Source: Claveliimonas bilis
Lineage (GTDB): Bacteria; Bacillota; Clostridia; Lachnospirales; Lachnospiraceae
Reading direction: 5' to 3'
Assembly (NCBI RefSeq): GCF_030296775.1
Contig: NZ_AP027742.1
Span: forward strand, 2,542,001 to 2,606,000
Length of the DNA: 64,000 bases
Position 1 is the first letter of the stretch. Each line of letters begins with the position of its first letter. Positions 26,648 through 35,345 of this stretch are shown here, piece by piece. The position numbers were made by a program, and so were the translations under genes. The notes below the pieces were generated by a model. The model did no database searches and was not told where the DNA came from. It saw nothing but the letters and a program-made list of their open reading frames with translations.

Positions 26648-26980
26648 TTACAGATTTTCTTTCAGATTTGACTTCATATCAGCAATCATCCGGTTAATGA
26701 TCTTCAATTCCCTTCCGTTGCAATTCTCCAACTGTTCCATGATCTCACTCTGATAAATCTTCGCCGATTCTGTCAGGCTGTCACATAAAAGACAGTCCGT
26801 TGTGACCTGGAGTGCATTGGCTGTTTTAACCAGAAAATCTACGCTGAGTTTCCTGCTGCCATTTTCCACATGGCTGATATGGGGAACAGAGTACTCTATC
26901 TCATAAGATAATTCCTGCTGTGACATATTCCGCTGCTTCCGCGTTTCTTTGATCCGCTGTCCAAGCTTTGCATAATCCAT
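26648..26980 (-). CDS. XRE-family transcriptional regulator
   Basis: A 110-residue helix-turn-helix protein (LGQRIKETRKQRNMSQQELSYEI, then VENGSRKLS) with a C-terminal extension of about 40 residues carrying charged helices. It has a ribosome binding site (GGAGG) near the start. With the gene at 26409 it makes a tandem regulator pair. No phage or toxin gene is adjacent, so a specific role is not clear. Confidence 0.82.
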   Translation of the reverse strand: MDYAKLGQRIKETRKQRNMSQQELSYEIEYSVPHISHVENGSRKLSVDFLVKTANALQVTTDCLLCDSLTESAKIYQSEIMEQLENCNGRELKIINRMIADMKSNLKENL

Positions 26981-27090
26981 AGCACTACCTCCGTCAGTCG
27001 TATTCTTATTTTATTGGAAAGTCTTCATTTTTAACATGCACTGTAAGGATAATGCTATGCTTATAGTTTAAATATTGTAAAATTTTTTTC

Positions 27091-27142
27091 GTTTAAAAAT
27101 TAACGGGAGACGTAGTAAAGTTAAACTTTGCTACGTCCCCCG
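27091..27142 (-). terminator. Terminator of the CsbB/YfhO-like operon
   Basis: A 19-bp stem (27104-27122 and 27124-27142, two G-U type mismatches) with almost no loop is followed on the minus strand by a T-rich tract. The right arm includes the stop codon of the 27131 gene, so termination and the end of translation coincide. Confidence 0.75.
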
Positions 27143-29665
27143 TTTACGTTTTAACAATCTGTCCAGCAAAAGCAGAAGGGCTGCCGCTGCTGTCACCGCC
27201 GCTCCTGCTCTTTTTCCCGGCGCATGATAGATCAGCTCTATCTCATGTTGTCCGGCTGTCACTTTGGCTCCGGTGAATCCTTCATTTACTTTCTGAACAG
27301 TTGTTTCTTTGCCGTCTATGCGTATTTCAAAATTTTCGTCATACGGAATGGATGTGATCAGCCATCCGTCTTTCTCTGTATGAAAACTCCCTTTCAGAGT
27401 GTCGCCGTCCTTTTGAAGCTGTAATCCTGCATCTTTCCACCAGGCCGTATCCTCTTCTTTTGGGCTGGCATACCATGCCCGGATATCAGAAATCTCATAA
27501 TCTCCCTTGCCTAATTCAATTTCCAAGCTGTCGGTCTCCTCTGTCAGACTGCAGGTGTAACAAAATGTTGTATTTCCATTATAATAAACAGCGCTTTTCG
27601 CTGTAAGTTTATTTTTCTCACCCTGTACTGTAACCGAAACATCAGAAGACCGGCGGTTATTTTTTACATCAAAAGAAATAAAAAGAAGGCTGTCATTCTT
27701 TTCTCTTTCCGTCAGGGGAAGGGTAATTTTCTCTGTCTTATCTGACTGTATGTGAAAGCTGTCCTGAAATCCTGTCAGATCAGCTTCCCGCATAGTTCCT
27801 GCCATTTCTTTTGCATCGGTATCCTCAGACCCCTCTCCTGCCACAGCGCAGTTTTGGAGCGCCATCTGTTTTTCCTGCCAGGAAAGATTGTGAAAGTCCT
27901 CTTCTGATATAACCTGGTCTGTTACATAGCCCACCGGAAGCACATCTTCATTTTCATAAATGCAGGTGCCGTTTATGGTATCGATCAGCTGATATCCCTC
28001 CGGTGCCTCCGCACCGCTCCCTTCTCTTACGATCAGGTACCGTACTCCCATTATTTTCAAAAATAACGGATTATTTGATAATTCCTGCATAAGAAGATTT
28101 CTTGTGGGCCTGCTTAACTGAAGTTCTTCTTCCCGAAATGCCTTGTAATCAGGATTTGTCACCGACGAATAGCAGGAAGTTACATTCTGTCCCGGGACCA
28201 GGATATCATTGTCCGCCGCCTTATTCTGTTCTGCGGTTCCTCTTGTCTCTGTCCGGTAAAGCCCGTCCTCTTTTTCCAGCACCTTCTTCACTGCTTCTGT
28301 CACATCATCGCTCTCATATTTTTCCATCCACGCTTCTGTCACAAGTTCTTTCTTCGTCAGAGAAATCTGCAAAAAACAGCTGCAGCACATTGTCAGAAGA
28401 ATCCCGGTACACACAGCCCTTTTCCAGATTTTCCATCCTGCCAGCAGCGCCGCCCCCATCAGGATCATATCCGACAAAAGCACATATATTTCATAAGTAT
28501 CATATTTTGATGATCTGACATATTGTACTCCTATGATAAGAAAAATTGCCGCCGCCCCGAATCCTGCCGCCAGTTTTCTCGGCGCTATCACTCCTTTTTT
28601 GAACCGGACAAGGAAAGATGCTGTCAGATAACTGACCAGTGGAAGGAAGGGAATAAACGCCTTTTCTCTAAGATAGAGAGTACCGTTCAAAATCCAGTCA
28701 AAAACCGGAAACAGCAGCAGAACGGTAAGTGACACTGCCATATATTTCTCCCGGCTTCTCCGGTAAAACAGACTTATCGCGACCACGATCACCGCTGCCG
28801 CTGTAAGTCCCATTCCGTAAGGATGGTATAGAATCTTGTCCAATTCGATCTCCGGCAGGAAAAGCTCCTTCCAGGATACGCTGCTGCCTTCGCTCCTGCC
28901 TGCCAGCATGGCACAGCAGGTAGGGACAAGATAAAAAAAGGACAAAAGACCCCCAAAAAACGCCGGATAAAACTGATGCCACAAAGATTTTATCAAAACT
29001 GCCGGGGAGGATGCCCACTCCTTTTTCCATCCGCACAGTCCGTAAAGAACCAGAGCGGCTACACCTCCCAGGGCAAAATAAAAATTGTTCAGCACCATCC
29101 CCAATACGCCCAGCGTCACAAAGGCATACTTTCCGGTACGGCAGTATCTGTCATATCCAATCAGTGCAAGAAACAAAAAAGGCAGATAACTGACAAACAT
29201 AAACTGCATGGAGGAATGATAAATAACCGGTCCCGCAAGAACAACTGCAATGGAAGCAAAAAAACTTTCCTCTTCCTTAAACTGATTCCCCTTCAGCCAG
29301 ACATAACACAAAATCCCGTCTGCAATCTGTTCCAGGACCGCCAGGATCTGAAGGTAATCTGTCATTTCAATAAAGGGCAGCAGGTAGGACAAAAGATACA
29401 ATGGGTTATAAAGGCCGTAGTAAGCGAAATTGTAAATATTCTGCCCGCCGCCAAGCTCCATGGAAAAATCCGGAAAAAGATTTCCCGTCTCGTAAAATCT
29501 CTGTCGGAAATATTCCGGAAATACACTGTGCTGTGAAAGCCAGTCTACTTTAGATCCGGCCAGGTATCCGCCGTTTATTTTCAGAAGGTATACTATGACT
29601 GGTATCGCTGTAAGTATCAAGGGAAATAAGATTTTCCTTTTGTCCCTGCATCTGATCTTCTTCAT
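27131..29665 (-). CDS. YfhO-family membrane glycosyltransferase
   Basis: An 844-residue membrane protein with about 12-13 helices in the first 420 residues (beginning KILFPLILTAIPVIVYLL), an extracellular domain (about 430-810) and a last helix (about 815-835). The early GGYLAGSKVDWLSQH and YNFAYYGLYNPLYLLSY patterns fit the YfhO family of GT-C type enzymes. In B. subtilis and related species YfhO works with the CsbB glycosyltransferase to add GlcNAc to lipoteichoic acid outside the cell; the neighbouring GT-A gene makes the same role likely here. The ATG at 29665 is eight bases after AAGGAG. It overlaps the upstream gene by 116 bp. Confidence 0.85.
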   Translation of the reverse strand: MKKIRCRDKRKILFPLILTAIPVIVYLLKINGGYLAGSKVDWLSQHSVFPEYFRQRFYETGNLFPDFSMELGGGQNIYNFAYYGLYNPLYLLSYLLPFIEMTDYLQILAVLEQIADGILCYVWLKGNQFKEEESFFASIAVVLAGPVIYHSSMQFMFVSYLPFLFLALIGYDRYCRTGKYAFVTLGVLGMVLNNFYFALGGVAALVLYGLCGWKKEWASSPAVLIKSLWHQFYPAFFGGLLSFFYLVPTCCAMLAGRSEGSSVSWKELFLPEIELDKILYHPYGMGLTAAAVIVVAISLFYRRSREKYMAVSLTVLLLFPVFDWILNGTLYLREKAFIPFLPLVSYLTASFLVRFKKGVIAPRKLAAGFGAAAIFLIIGVQYVRSSKYDTYEIYVLLSDMILMGAALLAGWKIWKRAVCTGILLTMCCSCFLQISLTKKELVTEAWMEKYESDDVTEAVKKVLEKEDGLYRTETRGTAEQNKAADNDILVPGQNVTSCYSSVTNPDYKAFREEELQLSRPTRNLLMQELSNNPLFLKIMGVRYLIVREGSGAEAPEGYQLIDTINGTCIYENEDVLPVGYVTDQVISEEDFHNLSWQEKQMALQNCAVAGEGSEDTDAKEMAGTMREADLTGFQDSFHIQSDKTEKITLPLTEREKNDSLLFISFDVKNNRRSSDVSVTVQGEKNKLTAKSAVYYNGNTTFCYTCSLTEETDSLEIELGKGDYEISDIRAWYASPKEEDTAWWKDAGLQLQKDGDTLKGSFHTEKDGWLITSIPYDENFEIRIDGKETTVQKVNEGFTGAKVTAGQHEIELIYHAPGKRAGAAVTAAAALLLLLDRLLKRKRGT

Positions 29666-30605
29666 CACTGGAACTCCTTAATAAATAAATTGGCCGGTGC
29701 TTGATCTCCATGTAGGCCCTGGCAAGATATTGACCGATAATTCCCAGGCACAGAAGCTGTATACCCCCGATCAGAAAGATCACGCACATCATAGCCGGCC
29801 AGCCTGCCACCGGATCGTGCCAGAACAGGTTCTTGATGACAAGGAATACGATCATAAAAAACGCAATACCGCAGAACAGAATGCCGCCGTAAGACGCCGC
29901 TGACAAAGGAAGAGTGGAAAAGCCCAGTATCCCATCCAGGGAATATTTAAACAACTTAAAAATAGACCACTTTGTGTCTCCGGCTGCTCTCTCCACATTG
30001 TGATAAGGCAGCCACTTTGTCTTAAATCCCACCCAGCCGAACAATCCTTTTGAGAAGCGGTTGCACTCGCTTAAAGCCAGGACCGCATCCGTCATCTTTC
30101 TTGTCATCATACGGAAATCTCTGGCTCCTTCTTCTATTTTTACTTTTGAAATCCGATTGATACATTTATAAAAAGAGGCCGACAAAAAGGAACGGATTTT
30201 TTTCTCACCTTTTCTGTCCTCTCTCCGGGTGGCCACACAGTCATACTCCCCTTTTCTCAAAGTCTGATACATTAAGGGAATATATTCCGGCGGATCCTGC
30301 AGGTCTGCATCCATCACAGCCACATAATCTCCCCTTGCCGCCTGAAAGCCTGCATACATTGCCGCTTCTTTGCCGAAATTTCTGGAAAAGGACAGGTAGC
30401 GCCATTTTTCATTTCTTTTGTGAAATTCCATAAGCAGCGAAAGCGTCCTGTCAGTAGAGCCGTCGTCCACAAAAATAAGCTCTACTTCAGCCCTCTGCAT
30501 TTTATCTATGATCTTTCCCATTTCTTCTATATAAACAGGAAGCACCTCTTCTTCGTTAAAGCAGGGAACAACGATGCTGATTAAAGGTTTGTTTTCCTCA
30601 CGCAT
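29550..30605 (-). CDS. Undecaprenyl-phosphate glycosyltransferase, CsbB/GtrB-like
   Basis: A 351-residue family 2 glycosyltransferase that loads a sugar from a nucleotide donor onto undecaprenyl phosphate at the inner face of the membrane. The GT-A domain (about 8-230) shows SIVVPCFNEEEVLPV, VDDGSTDRT, VMDADLQDPPE and a QxxRW-like RFSKGLFGWVG region; two helices follow (about 235-300). The enzyme normally ends near RPIYLL, but here 40 extra hydrophilic residues follow, read in a second frame over the start of the yfhO-like gene. RBS AAAGGAG. It probably supplies the YfhO-like protein. Confidence 0.88.
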   Translation of the reverse strand: MREENKPLISIVVPCFNEEEVLPVYIEEMGKIIDKMQRAEVELIFVDDGSTDRTLSLLMEFHKRNEKWRYLSFSRNFGKEAAMYAGFQAARGDYVAVMDADLQDPPEYIPLMYQTLRKGEYDCVATRREDRKGEKKIRSFLSASFYKCINRISKVKIEEGARDFRMMTRKMTDAVLALSECNRFSKGLFGWVGFKTKWLPYHNVERAAGDTKWSIFKLFKYSLDGILGFSTLPLSAASYGGILFCGIAFFMIVFLVIKNLFWHDPVAGWPAMMCVIFLIGGIQLLCLGIIGQYLARAYMEIKHRPIYLLRSSSDEEDQMQGQKENLISLDTYSDTSHSIPSENKRRIPGRI

Positions 30606-30635
30606 AAAAAAGACTCCTTTCCATGAATATCTGTT

Positions 30636-30653
30636 ATTAAGTGTACACTTAAT
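30636..30653 (-). promoter_or_regulatory. 18-bp perfect palindrome upstream of the glycosyltransferase
   Basis: ATTAAGTGTACACTTAAT is a perfect palindrome 31 bases before the start of the CsbB-like gene, in the probable promoter region between it and galT. The size and symmetry fit a dimeric repressor operator; the regulator is unknown. Confidence 0.5.
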
Positions 30654-30700
30654 TTGTGATAATTAATGAAAAGAAGTCTTAAAAATTTTTAAAGATTTAT

Positions 30701-32191
30701 TTATAAGCTGTTTATAAATTTCAGGAAGGCCTTTCGTCCTTCTTCTGTGCACTTGTAGACGCCCGCATCCTCCAGAACATGAGTAAATACAATGCCAACT
30801 TCCTCTTTCAGGATATCCATTACATTGTCTCTGGAAATATTTTCATATTTCGGAAGGAAGGATTTTACCCAATTAGCATGTTTTTCAATCTTCTCATTGC
30901 TCTGGATTTCTTTGCCTTCTACAATATACTCTGCCAGAATCTCCAACTCTTCCTTCAGTCTGGACGGAAGGACCGCAAGTCCCATTACCTCAATAAGACC
31001 GATATTTTCTTTCTTGATATTATGGTACTGTGCATGAGGATGATATACGCCGAGAGGATGCTCCTCTGTGGTAATATTGTTCCTCAATGTCAGATCCAGC
31101 TCGAACATCTCCCCATGTTTTCTTGCAATCGGAGTGATCGTATTGTGAGGAGTCCCCTCTGTATGCGCATAGATAAAGGCTTCCTCATCCGTATAATTTC
31201 TCCATGCCTGAAGCACATGATCCGCCAGGTCGATCAGGCGTTTCTCATATTTACTGCGGATACGAAGTACGGAAAGAGGCCATTTCACGATCCCGACCTC
31301 CACATCCTCATATCCCGGTATGGAAACCGGTATTTCAATAGGTGCCTTTGCCATTGCGAAAGTATAGTTACCGCCCTGGAAATGGTCGTGGCTTAAAATG
31401 GAACCTCCAACGATCGGCAGATCCGCATTCGATCCGAGGAAATAATGAGGAAACTGTTTTACAAAGTCAAACAGTTTGACAAACGCATCCCTGTCTATCT
31501 TCATCGGCACATGCTGACCGTTAAATACGATACAGTGCTCATTATAATATACATAAGGAGAATACTGAAATCCCCAGCGGGTTCCGTTGATAGTCAGAGG
31601 AATGATGCGGTGTGTCTCCCTTGCCGGATGATCCGCGCGTCCTGCATATCCTTCATTTTCCATACAGAGCTGACATTTCGGATAACTGACTGCCTTTGCT
31701 GCCCCTGCTGCCGCAATTGCCTTTGGATCTTTCTCTGGCTTGGACAGATTGATGGTAATATCGATCTCTCCATAAGGGGAATCCACTTTCCACTTCATAT
31801 CCTTTTTAACCCGGTATCTCCGTATATAATCACTGTCCTGACTGAATTTGTAGAAAAATTCTGTCGCAGCCTCCGGTGACTTTTCATATTCCTTCCAAAA
31901 TTCCTGCTGTACCTGTGCCGGTCTTGGAAGCAGACAGTTCATAAGCTTCGTGTCAAACAGATCCCGGAAAACAACGCTGTCTTCTACAAGTCCTCTTTCT
32001 TTCGCTTCCTCAAGAAGCCCTGCCAGGATTTCTTCCAGATCCAGGTTTTCCATATCTGTTTCCACATCTTCATAATTGTTCTCCCCAAAAAGATCAAGAA
32101 GCAGATTTGTTGTGTAAACCCTCTCACATTCCGGAGTCAGTCCGGTTTTTATTCCATATTCTACTAATTTTTTTATATTCTCATAAAGCAT
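30701..32191 (-). CDS. galT: UDP-glucose--hexose-1-phosphate uridylyltransferase, class II
   Basis: A 496-residue enzyme of the Leloir pathway that exchanges UMP between UDP-glucose and galactose 1-phosphate. The size, GSILSHDHFQGG and YPKCQLCMENEGYAGRADHPARETHR place it in the class II GalT family of Firmicutes, not the shorter E. coli type. It lies 33 bp after galK in one operon. galE is not present in the window. RBS AGGAGG. Confidence 0.93.
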   Translation of the reverse strand: MLYENIKKLVEYGIKTGLTPECERVYTTNLLLDLFGENNYEDVETDMENLDLEEILAGLLEEAKERGLVEDSVVFRDLFDTKLMNCLLPRPAQVQQEFWKEYEKSPEAATEFFYKFSQDSDYIRRYRVKKDMKWKVDSPYGEIDITINLSKPEKDPKAIAAAGAAKAVSYPKCQLCMENEGYAGRADHPARETHRIIPLTINGTRWGFQYSPYVYYNEHCIVFNGQHVPMKIDRDAFVKLFDFVKQFPHYFLGSNADLPIVGGSILSHDHFQGGNYTFAMAKAPIEIPVSIPGYEDVEVGIVKWPLSVLRIRSKYEKRLIDLADHVLQAWRNYTDEEAFIYAHTEGTPHNTITPIARKHGEMFELDLTLRNNITTEEHPLGVYHPHAQYHNIKKENIGLIEVMGLAVLPSRLKEELEILAEYIVEGKEIQSNEKIEKHANWVKSFLPKYENISRDNVMDILKEEVGIVFTHVLEDAGVYKCTEEGRKAFLKFINSL

Positions 32192-32224
32192 AACTCTTTC
32201 CTCCTAAATTGCTCTGCCTCTTCC

Positions 32225-33391
32225 CTATGACAGGCGGTGTGCGCCATCTCCGATATCTACCACGTAAATTTCTGCTTTCTTATGGCATTTTTCCTGATAG
32301 CCTTTCTGCACTTCTTCGATAAAAGTATCCACTGCCTCATTTTTCACAATGCTGACTGTACATCCGCCGAATCCGCCTCCGGTAATACGGGATCCGATCA
32401 CTCCCGGTATCTTCCACGCCAGCTCTACCAGCACATCGATCTCCTCGCATGAAACTTCATAATCATCTCTTAAAGAAACGTGGGATTCATTCATATATTT
32501 TCCAAACTGCTCTACATTTCCTGCTTTCAAAGCTGCTTCTGCATGAATGGTACGCTGATTTTCGTATACCGCATGTTTCGCTCTCCGGCGGCACACATCA
32601 TCTTTGATCGCTTCCTTATATTTTTCAAATTCTTCCTCTGTCAGATCACCCAGAGCCTGAATGTCTGTCACCTCTTTCAGCTCTTTTAAAGCCCTCTCGC
32701 ACTCATTTCTCCTGTCGTTATACGCGGAGTCTACCAGGCTGTGCTTTACCTTGCTGTTAGTGATCACGATCTTGGCGTCTTCCAGTTTCACCGGAGCATA
32801 TTCATATTCCAGTGTGTTGGTATCAAGAAAGATCGCATGGTCTTTCTTTCCCATTGCACTTGCGAACTGATCCATGATTCCGCAGTTGCATCCATTGAAA
32901 TTGTTTTCGGAATACTGTCCGATCAGCGCAATGTCCGGAAGGGAAACCTCAAATCCATACAGATCCTTCAGCATTACCCCTGTCAGCACCTCCAAAGATG
33001 CAGAAGAAGAAAGCCCTGAACCGTTTGGAATATCTCCGTAGATCAACACATCCATCCCGCAGTCCATCTGGTATCCTCTTTCCTTAAAAGCCCACAAAAC
33101 TCCTTTTGGATAATTGGTCCATCCTGCTTTTTTGTCAGGTACCAGATCATTTAAGTCTGACTCCACAATCCCTATGCTCTCAAAATTCATGGAATAAAAC
33201 CGCAGTTTACTGTCCTGTCTCTTCCTTGCCACTCCATAGGTTCCCAGTGTCAGGGCACATGGAAATACATGACCTCCATTGTAATCCGTATGCTCTCCAA
33301 TCAGATTGACACGTCCGGGTGCAAAATACATGCGGATATCTCCGCCGTCTCCATATTTCCCGATAAATGCACTGTACAATTTCTCTTTCAT
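32225..33391 (-). CDS. galK: Galactokinase
   Basis: A 388-residue GHMP kinase phosphorylating galactose at C1 with ATP. All motifs are visible: the galactokinase signature GRVNLIGEHTDYNGGHVFP, the ATP-binding PNGSGLSSSASLEVL and the C-terminal GGGFGGCTVSIV. First gene of the galK-galT operon, with AGAGGTG before the ATG. A carbohydrate-linked glycosyltransferase pair follows downstream, but on a separate promoter region. Confidence 0.94.
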   Translation of the reverse strand: MKEKLYSAFIGKYGDGGDIRMYFAPGRVNLIGEHTDYNGGHVFPCALTLGTYGVARKRQDSKLRFYSMNFESIGIVESDLNDLVPDKKAGWTNYPKGVLWAFKERGYQMDCGMDVLIYGDIPNGSGLSSSASLEVLTGVMLKDLYGFEVSLPDIALIGQYSENNFNGCNCGIMDQFASAMGKKDHAIFLDTNTLEYEYAPVKLEDAKIVITNSKVKHSLVDSAYNDRRNECERALKELKEVTDIQALGDLTEEEFEKYKEAIKDDVCRRRAKHAVYENQRTIHAEAALKAGNVEQFGKYMNESHVSLRDDYEVSCEEIDVLVELAWKIPGVIGSRITGGGFGGCTVSIVKNEAVDTFIEEVQKGYQEKCHKKAEIYVVDIGDGAHRLS

Positions 33392-33515
33392 TTTTCACAC
33401 ACCTCTCTCATTGCTTGGCCCACAATACCCTTGCTTTTACGTTGCTACCATTATAAATTTTTCCCGCCGGAAATACTATAAACATCATGGTCAAAACTAT
33501 AAAAATATTGCGTTT

Positions 33516-34310
33516 TTACAGAATAAGCCCATAATGTTTCATTGACTGCCAGATAGCCTCCTCTTCCACTGCAGGCGCAATGTATTCTGCATAGGGATCA
33601 AGAACCGGATCATGAACGCCCATGGCAATTCCATGTCCTGCGTACCGGAACATAGCCAGATCATTGCTGCTGTCTCCGAATGCATAGGAATCTTCCCTGC
33701 CGATTCCGAATTTTTTTAAGACCACTTCCATGATCGTTGCTTTGGAATACCCTTTCATAATACATTCATAAGTGTGATTCCCCCGGTCCAGGATTTCCAG
33801 ATAATCTGACAGAAAATCAAAGAACTCTCTGCTGTTGCTGTGCTCATCCTCATAGGCAAAAAGCTTATCGTAAGCACAGCCGCCCTGCTCAATACAGCGT
33901 TCCAGACCAAGTCCTCTGTTATTCATATATTTCCTTGTATTTTCCAGGCTGTCAAAGCGGGAGATACGTGAAGAAAAATACACATCGTCCTTTCCTTCAT
34001 ACAAAGCGTCTACCCTGCATTCCTGCGCTTTTTTCACAATCGCATCCGCAGACTTTCCATCCAGGTGCTTTTCAAAGAAAATCTCCTCTTCAAATTCTCC
34101 ATAAATCCCGCATCCGCATAAAAATCCGTGCACCGGAAGTCTCTTCAGTTCTTCCGGAATACTGCAGATCGTGCGCCCGGTATTAACAAAGATCAAATGC
34201 CCCTTTTTCTTTGCCTCCTCCAGTGCGTGTACTGCACTCTCCGGGATCTGGTGCGTCACTTCACTCAACAGAGTTCCATCTATATCAAAAAACAATGCTG
34301 CTCTTTTCAT
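33516..34310 (-). CDS. Cof-type HAD-superfamily phosphatase
   Basis: A 264-residue HAD hydrolase of subclass IIB. The nucleophile aspartate lies in FFDIDGTLLS and motif IV in SYAFGDSSNDLAMFRYAGHGIAMG. Such enzymes dephosphorylate sugar phosphates or flavin intermediates; the substrate is not known. It is upstream of galK by 124 bases on the same strand and may be expressed separately. Ribosome binding site weak (AAGG). Confidence 0.88.
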   Translation of the reverse strand: MKRAALFFDIDGTLLSEVTHQIPESAVHALEEAKKKGHLIFVNTGRTICSIPEELKRLPVHGFLCGCGIYGEFEEEIFFEKHLDGKSADAIVKKAQECRVDALYEGKDDVYFSSRISRFDSLENTRKYMNNRGLGLERCIEQGGCAYDKLFAYEDEHSNSREFFDFLSDYLEILDRGNHTYECIMKGYSKATIMEVVLKKFGIGREDSYAFGDSSNDLAMFRYAGHGIAMGVHDPVLDPYAEYIAPAVEEEAIWQSMKHYGLIL

Positions 34311-34501
34311 CTTGCCTTTTCAGTTCCTTTCTCCCATTTCCACATATCATATCCGGCGGTCCACAGATAAAACTTCTCCGTTTTCACAAGTGTACCATGA
34401 GAGCCTTATATTGACAACTGTTCAAAGGAGTGAAGCAAAGGAGACATGCAATAATATTGTTTATAATGCTGCAAATGAAAAACCTTTTTTAACTACACAA
34501 G

Positions 34502-34530
34502 TTTACTTTCCCCGGTACATTGGATATAAT
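34502..34530 (+). promoter_or_regulatory. Promoter of the AbrB/PIN toxin-antitoxin operon
   Basis: TTTACT (34502-34507) and TATAAT (34525-34530) are 17 bases apart, about 54 bases before the antitoxin start. The remaining 34311-34501 holds no gene I can support. Confidence 0.55.
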
Positions 34531-34583
34531 ATAAGCAAAGATAAAGAAAACTTGAGTTCTAAAGAATAGAAAGGGTGAATTAT

Positions 34584-34841
34584 ATGAATTTGGCAAAAAT
34601 CTCTGCAAACGGTCAAATCACTGTGCCGGTAGAAATCAGACGGCAACTTGGTCTAAAATCCGGCGATAAAATTCTGTTCCTCCAAAATCAAAATGGAGAG
34701 ATCGTTGTCAGCAACGCCTCCGCTGCGGCTATCCGCAAAGCGCAAGCGGCCTTTACCGGAGCCGCCGAAGCGATAGGTGTATCCAATGAAGATGATATTC
34801 AAACGCTTGTAGACAAAGCACGTTACGGAAAGGAAGGGTAA
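34584..34841 (+). CDS. AbrB/SpoVT-type antitoxin
   Basis: An 85-residue DNA-binding antitoxin. The swapped-hairpin AbrB domain is clear in AKISANGQITVPVEIRRQLGLKSGDKILFL. The ATG at 34584 is eight bases after AGAAAGGG; the in-frame GTG at 34575 lies within that site and is less likely. It is one base away from the PIN toxin gene and would neutralise it and repress the operon. Confidence 0.85.
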   Translation: MNLAKISANGQITVPVEIRRQLGLKSGDKILFLQNQNGEIVVSNASAAAIRKAQAAFTGAAEAIGVSNEDDIQTLVDKARYGKEG

Positions 34842-34842
34842 A

Positions 34843-35241
34843 ATGCGGATATTGATAGATACAAACATTTTGTTTTCCGCATTGGTTTTTCCCCGTTCCA
34901 AACCCGCGCGGGCTTTGCTCTACATCGCAGACAATCACGAAATCGTCTTGTGCGATCGCAATATTGCGGAGCTGCGGAATATCCTCGGACGGAAAGCGCC
35001 AAAGTATCTCCCGGATGCGGAAGTGCTGCTGGCAGAGATGTCCTATGAGTTAATTCCTGCGGTAGACCACGCGGAAAAGCTGATACGCGACGCAAAAGAC
35101 CAACCGATCTTAAACGCGGCCATTGTGTCGGATGTGGACATCATCGTCACCGGTGACAAAGATTTCCTTAGTCTGGACATGGAACATCCAAAGTGCATGA
35201 CTGCGGCACAATTTCTTGAAAACGAGGGCATAGAGGAATAA
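34843..35241 (+). CDS. PIN-domain ribonuclease toxin
   Basis: A 132-residue PIN-family toxin predicted to cut RNA. Acidic active-site residues are visible: D6 in ILIDTNIL, the glutamate in NIAELRNIL, and aspartates in VSDVDIIVTGDKDFLSL. It starts one base after the antitoxin stop and uses the GGAAGGG at the antitoxin end as its ribosome binding site. The pair borders the kinase/ABC module on its right and may help keep this accessory segment. Confidence 0.87.
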   Translation: MRILIDTNILFSALVFPRSKPARALLYIADNHEIVLCDRNIAELRNILGRKAPKYLPDAEVLLAEMSYELIPAVDHAEKLIRDAKDQPILNAAIVSDVDIIVTGDKDFLSLDMEHPKCMTAAQFLENEGIEE

Positions 35242-35288
35242 CCCCTGCACCCTATTTCCCGACATATCCTATTTTGAACGTGACAATT

Positions 35289-35329
35289 GCCTTCCGGATG
35301 ACAGTAAAAGAATCCGTCGTCCGGAAGGC
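35289..35329. terminator. Terminator between convergent toxin and permease genes
   Basis: A 14-bp stem with one mismatch (35289-35302 and 35316-35329) with GCCTTCCGG arms lies between the PIN gene and the convergent permease gene. T-runs are short, so strength is moderate. Confidence 0.6.
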
Positions 35330-35345
35330 TAGTATTTGTGCGTAT

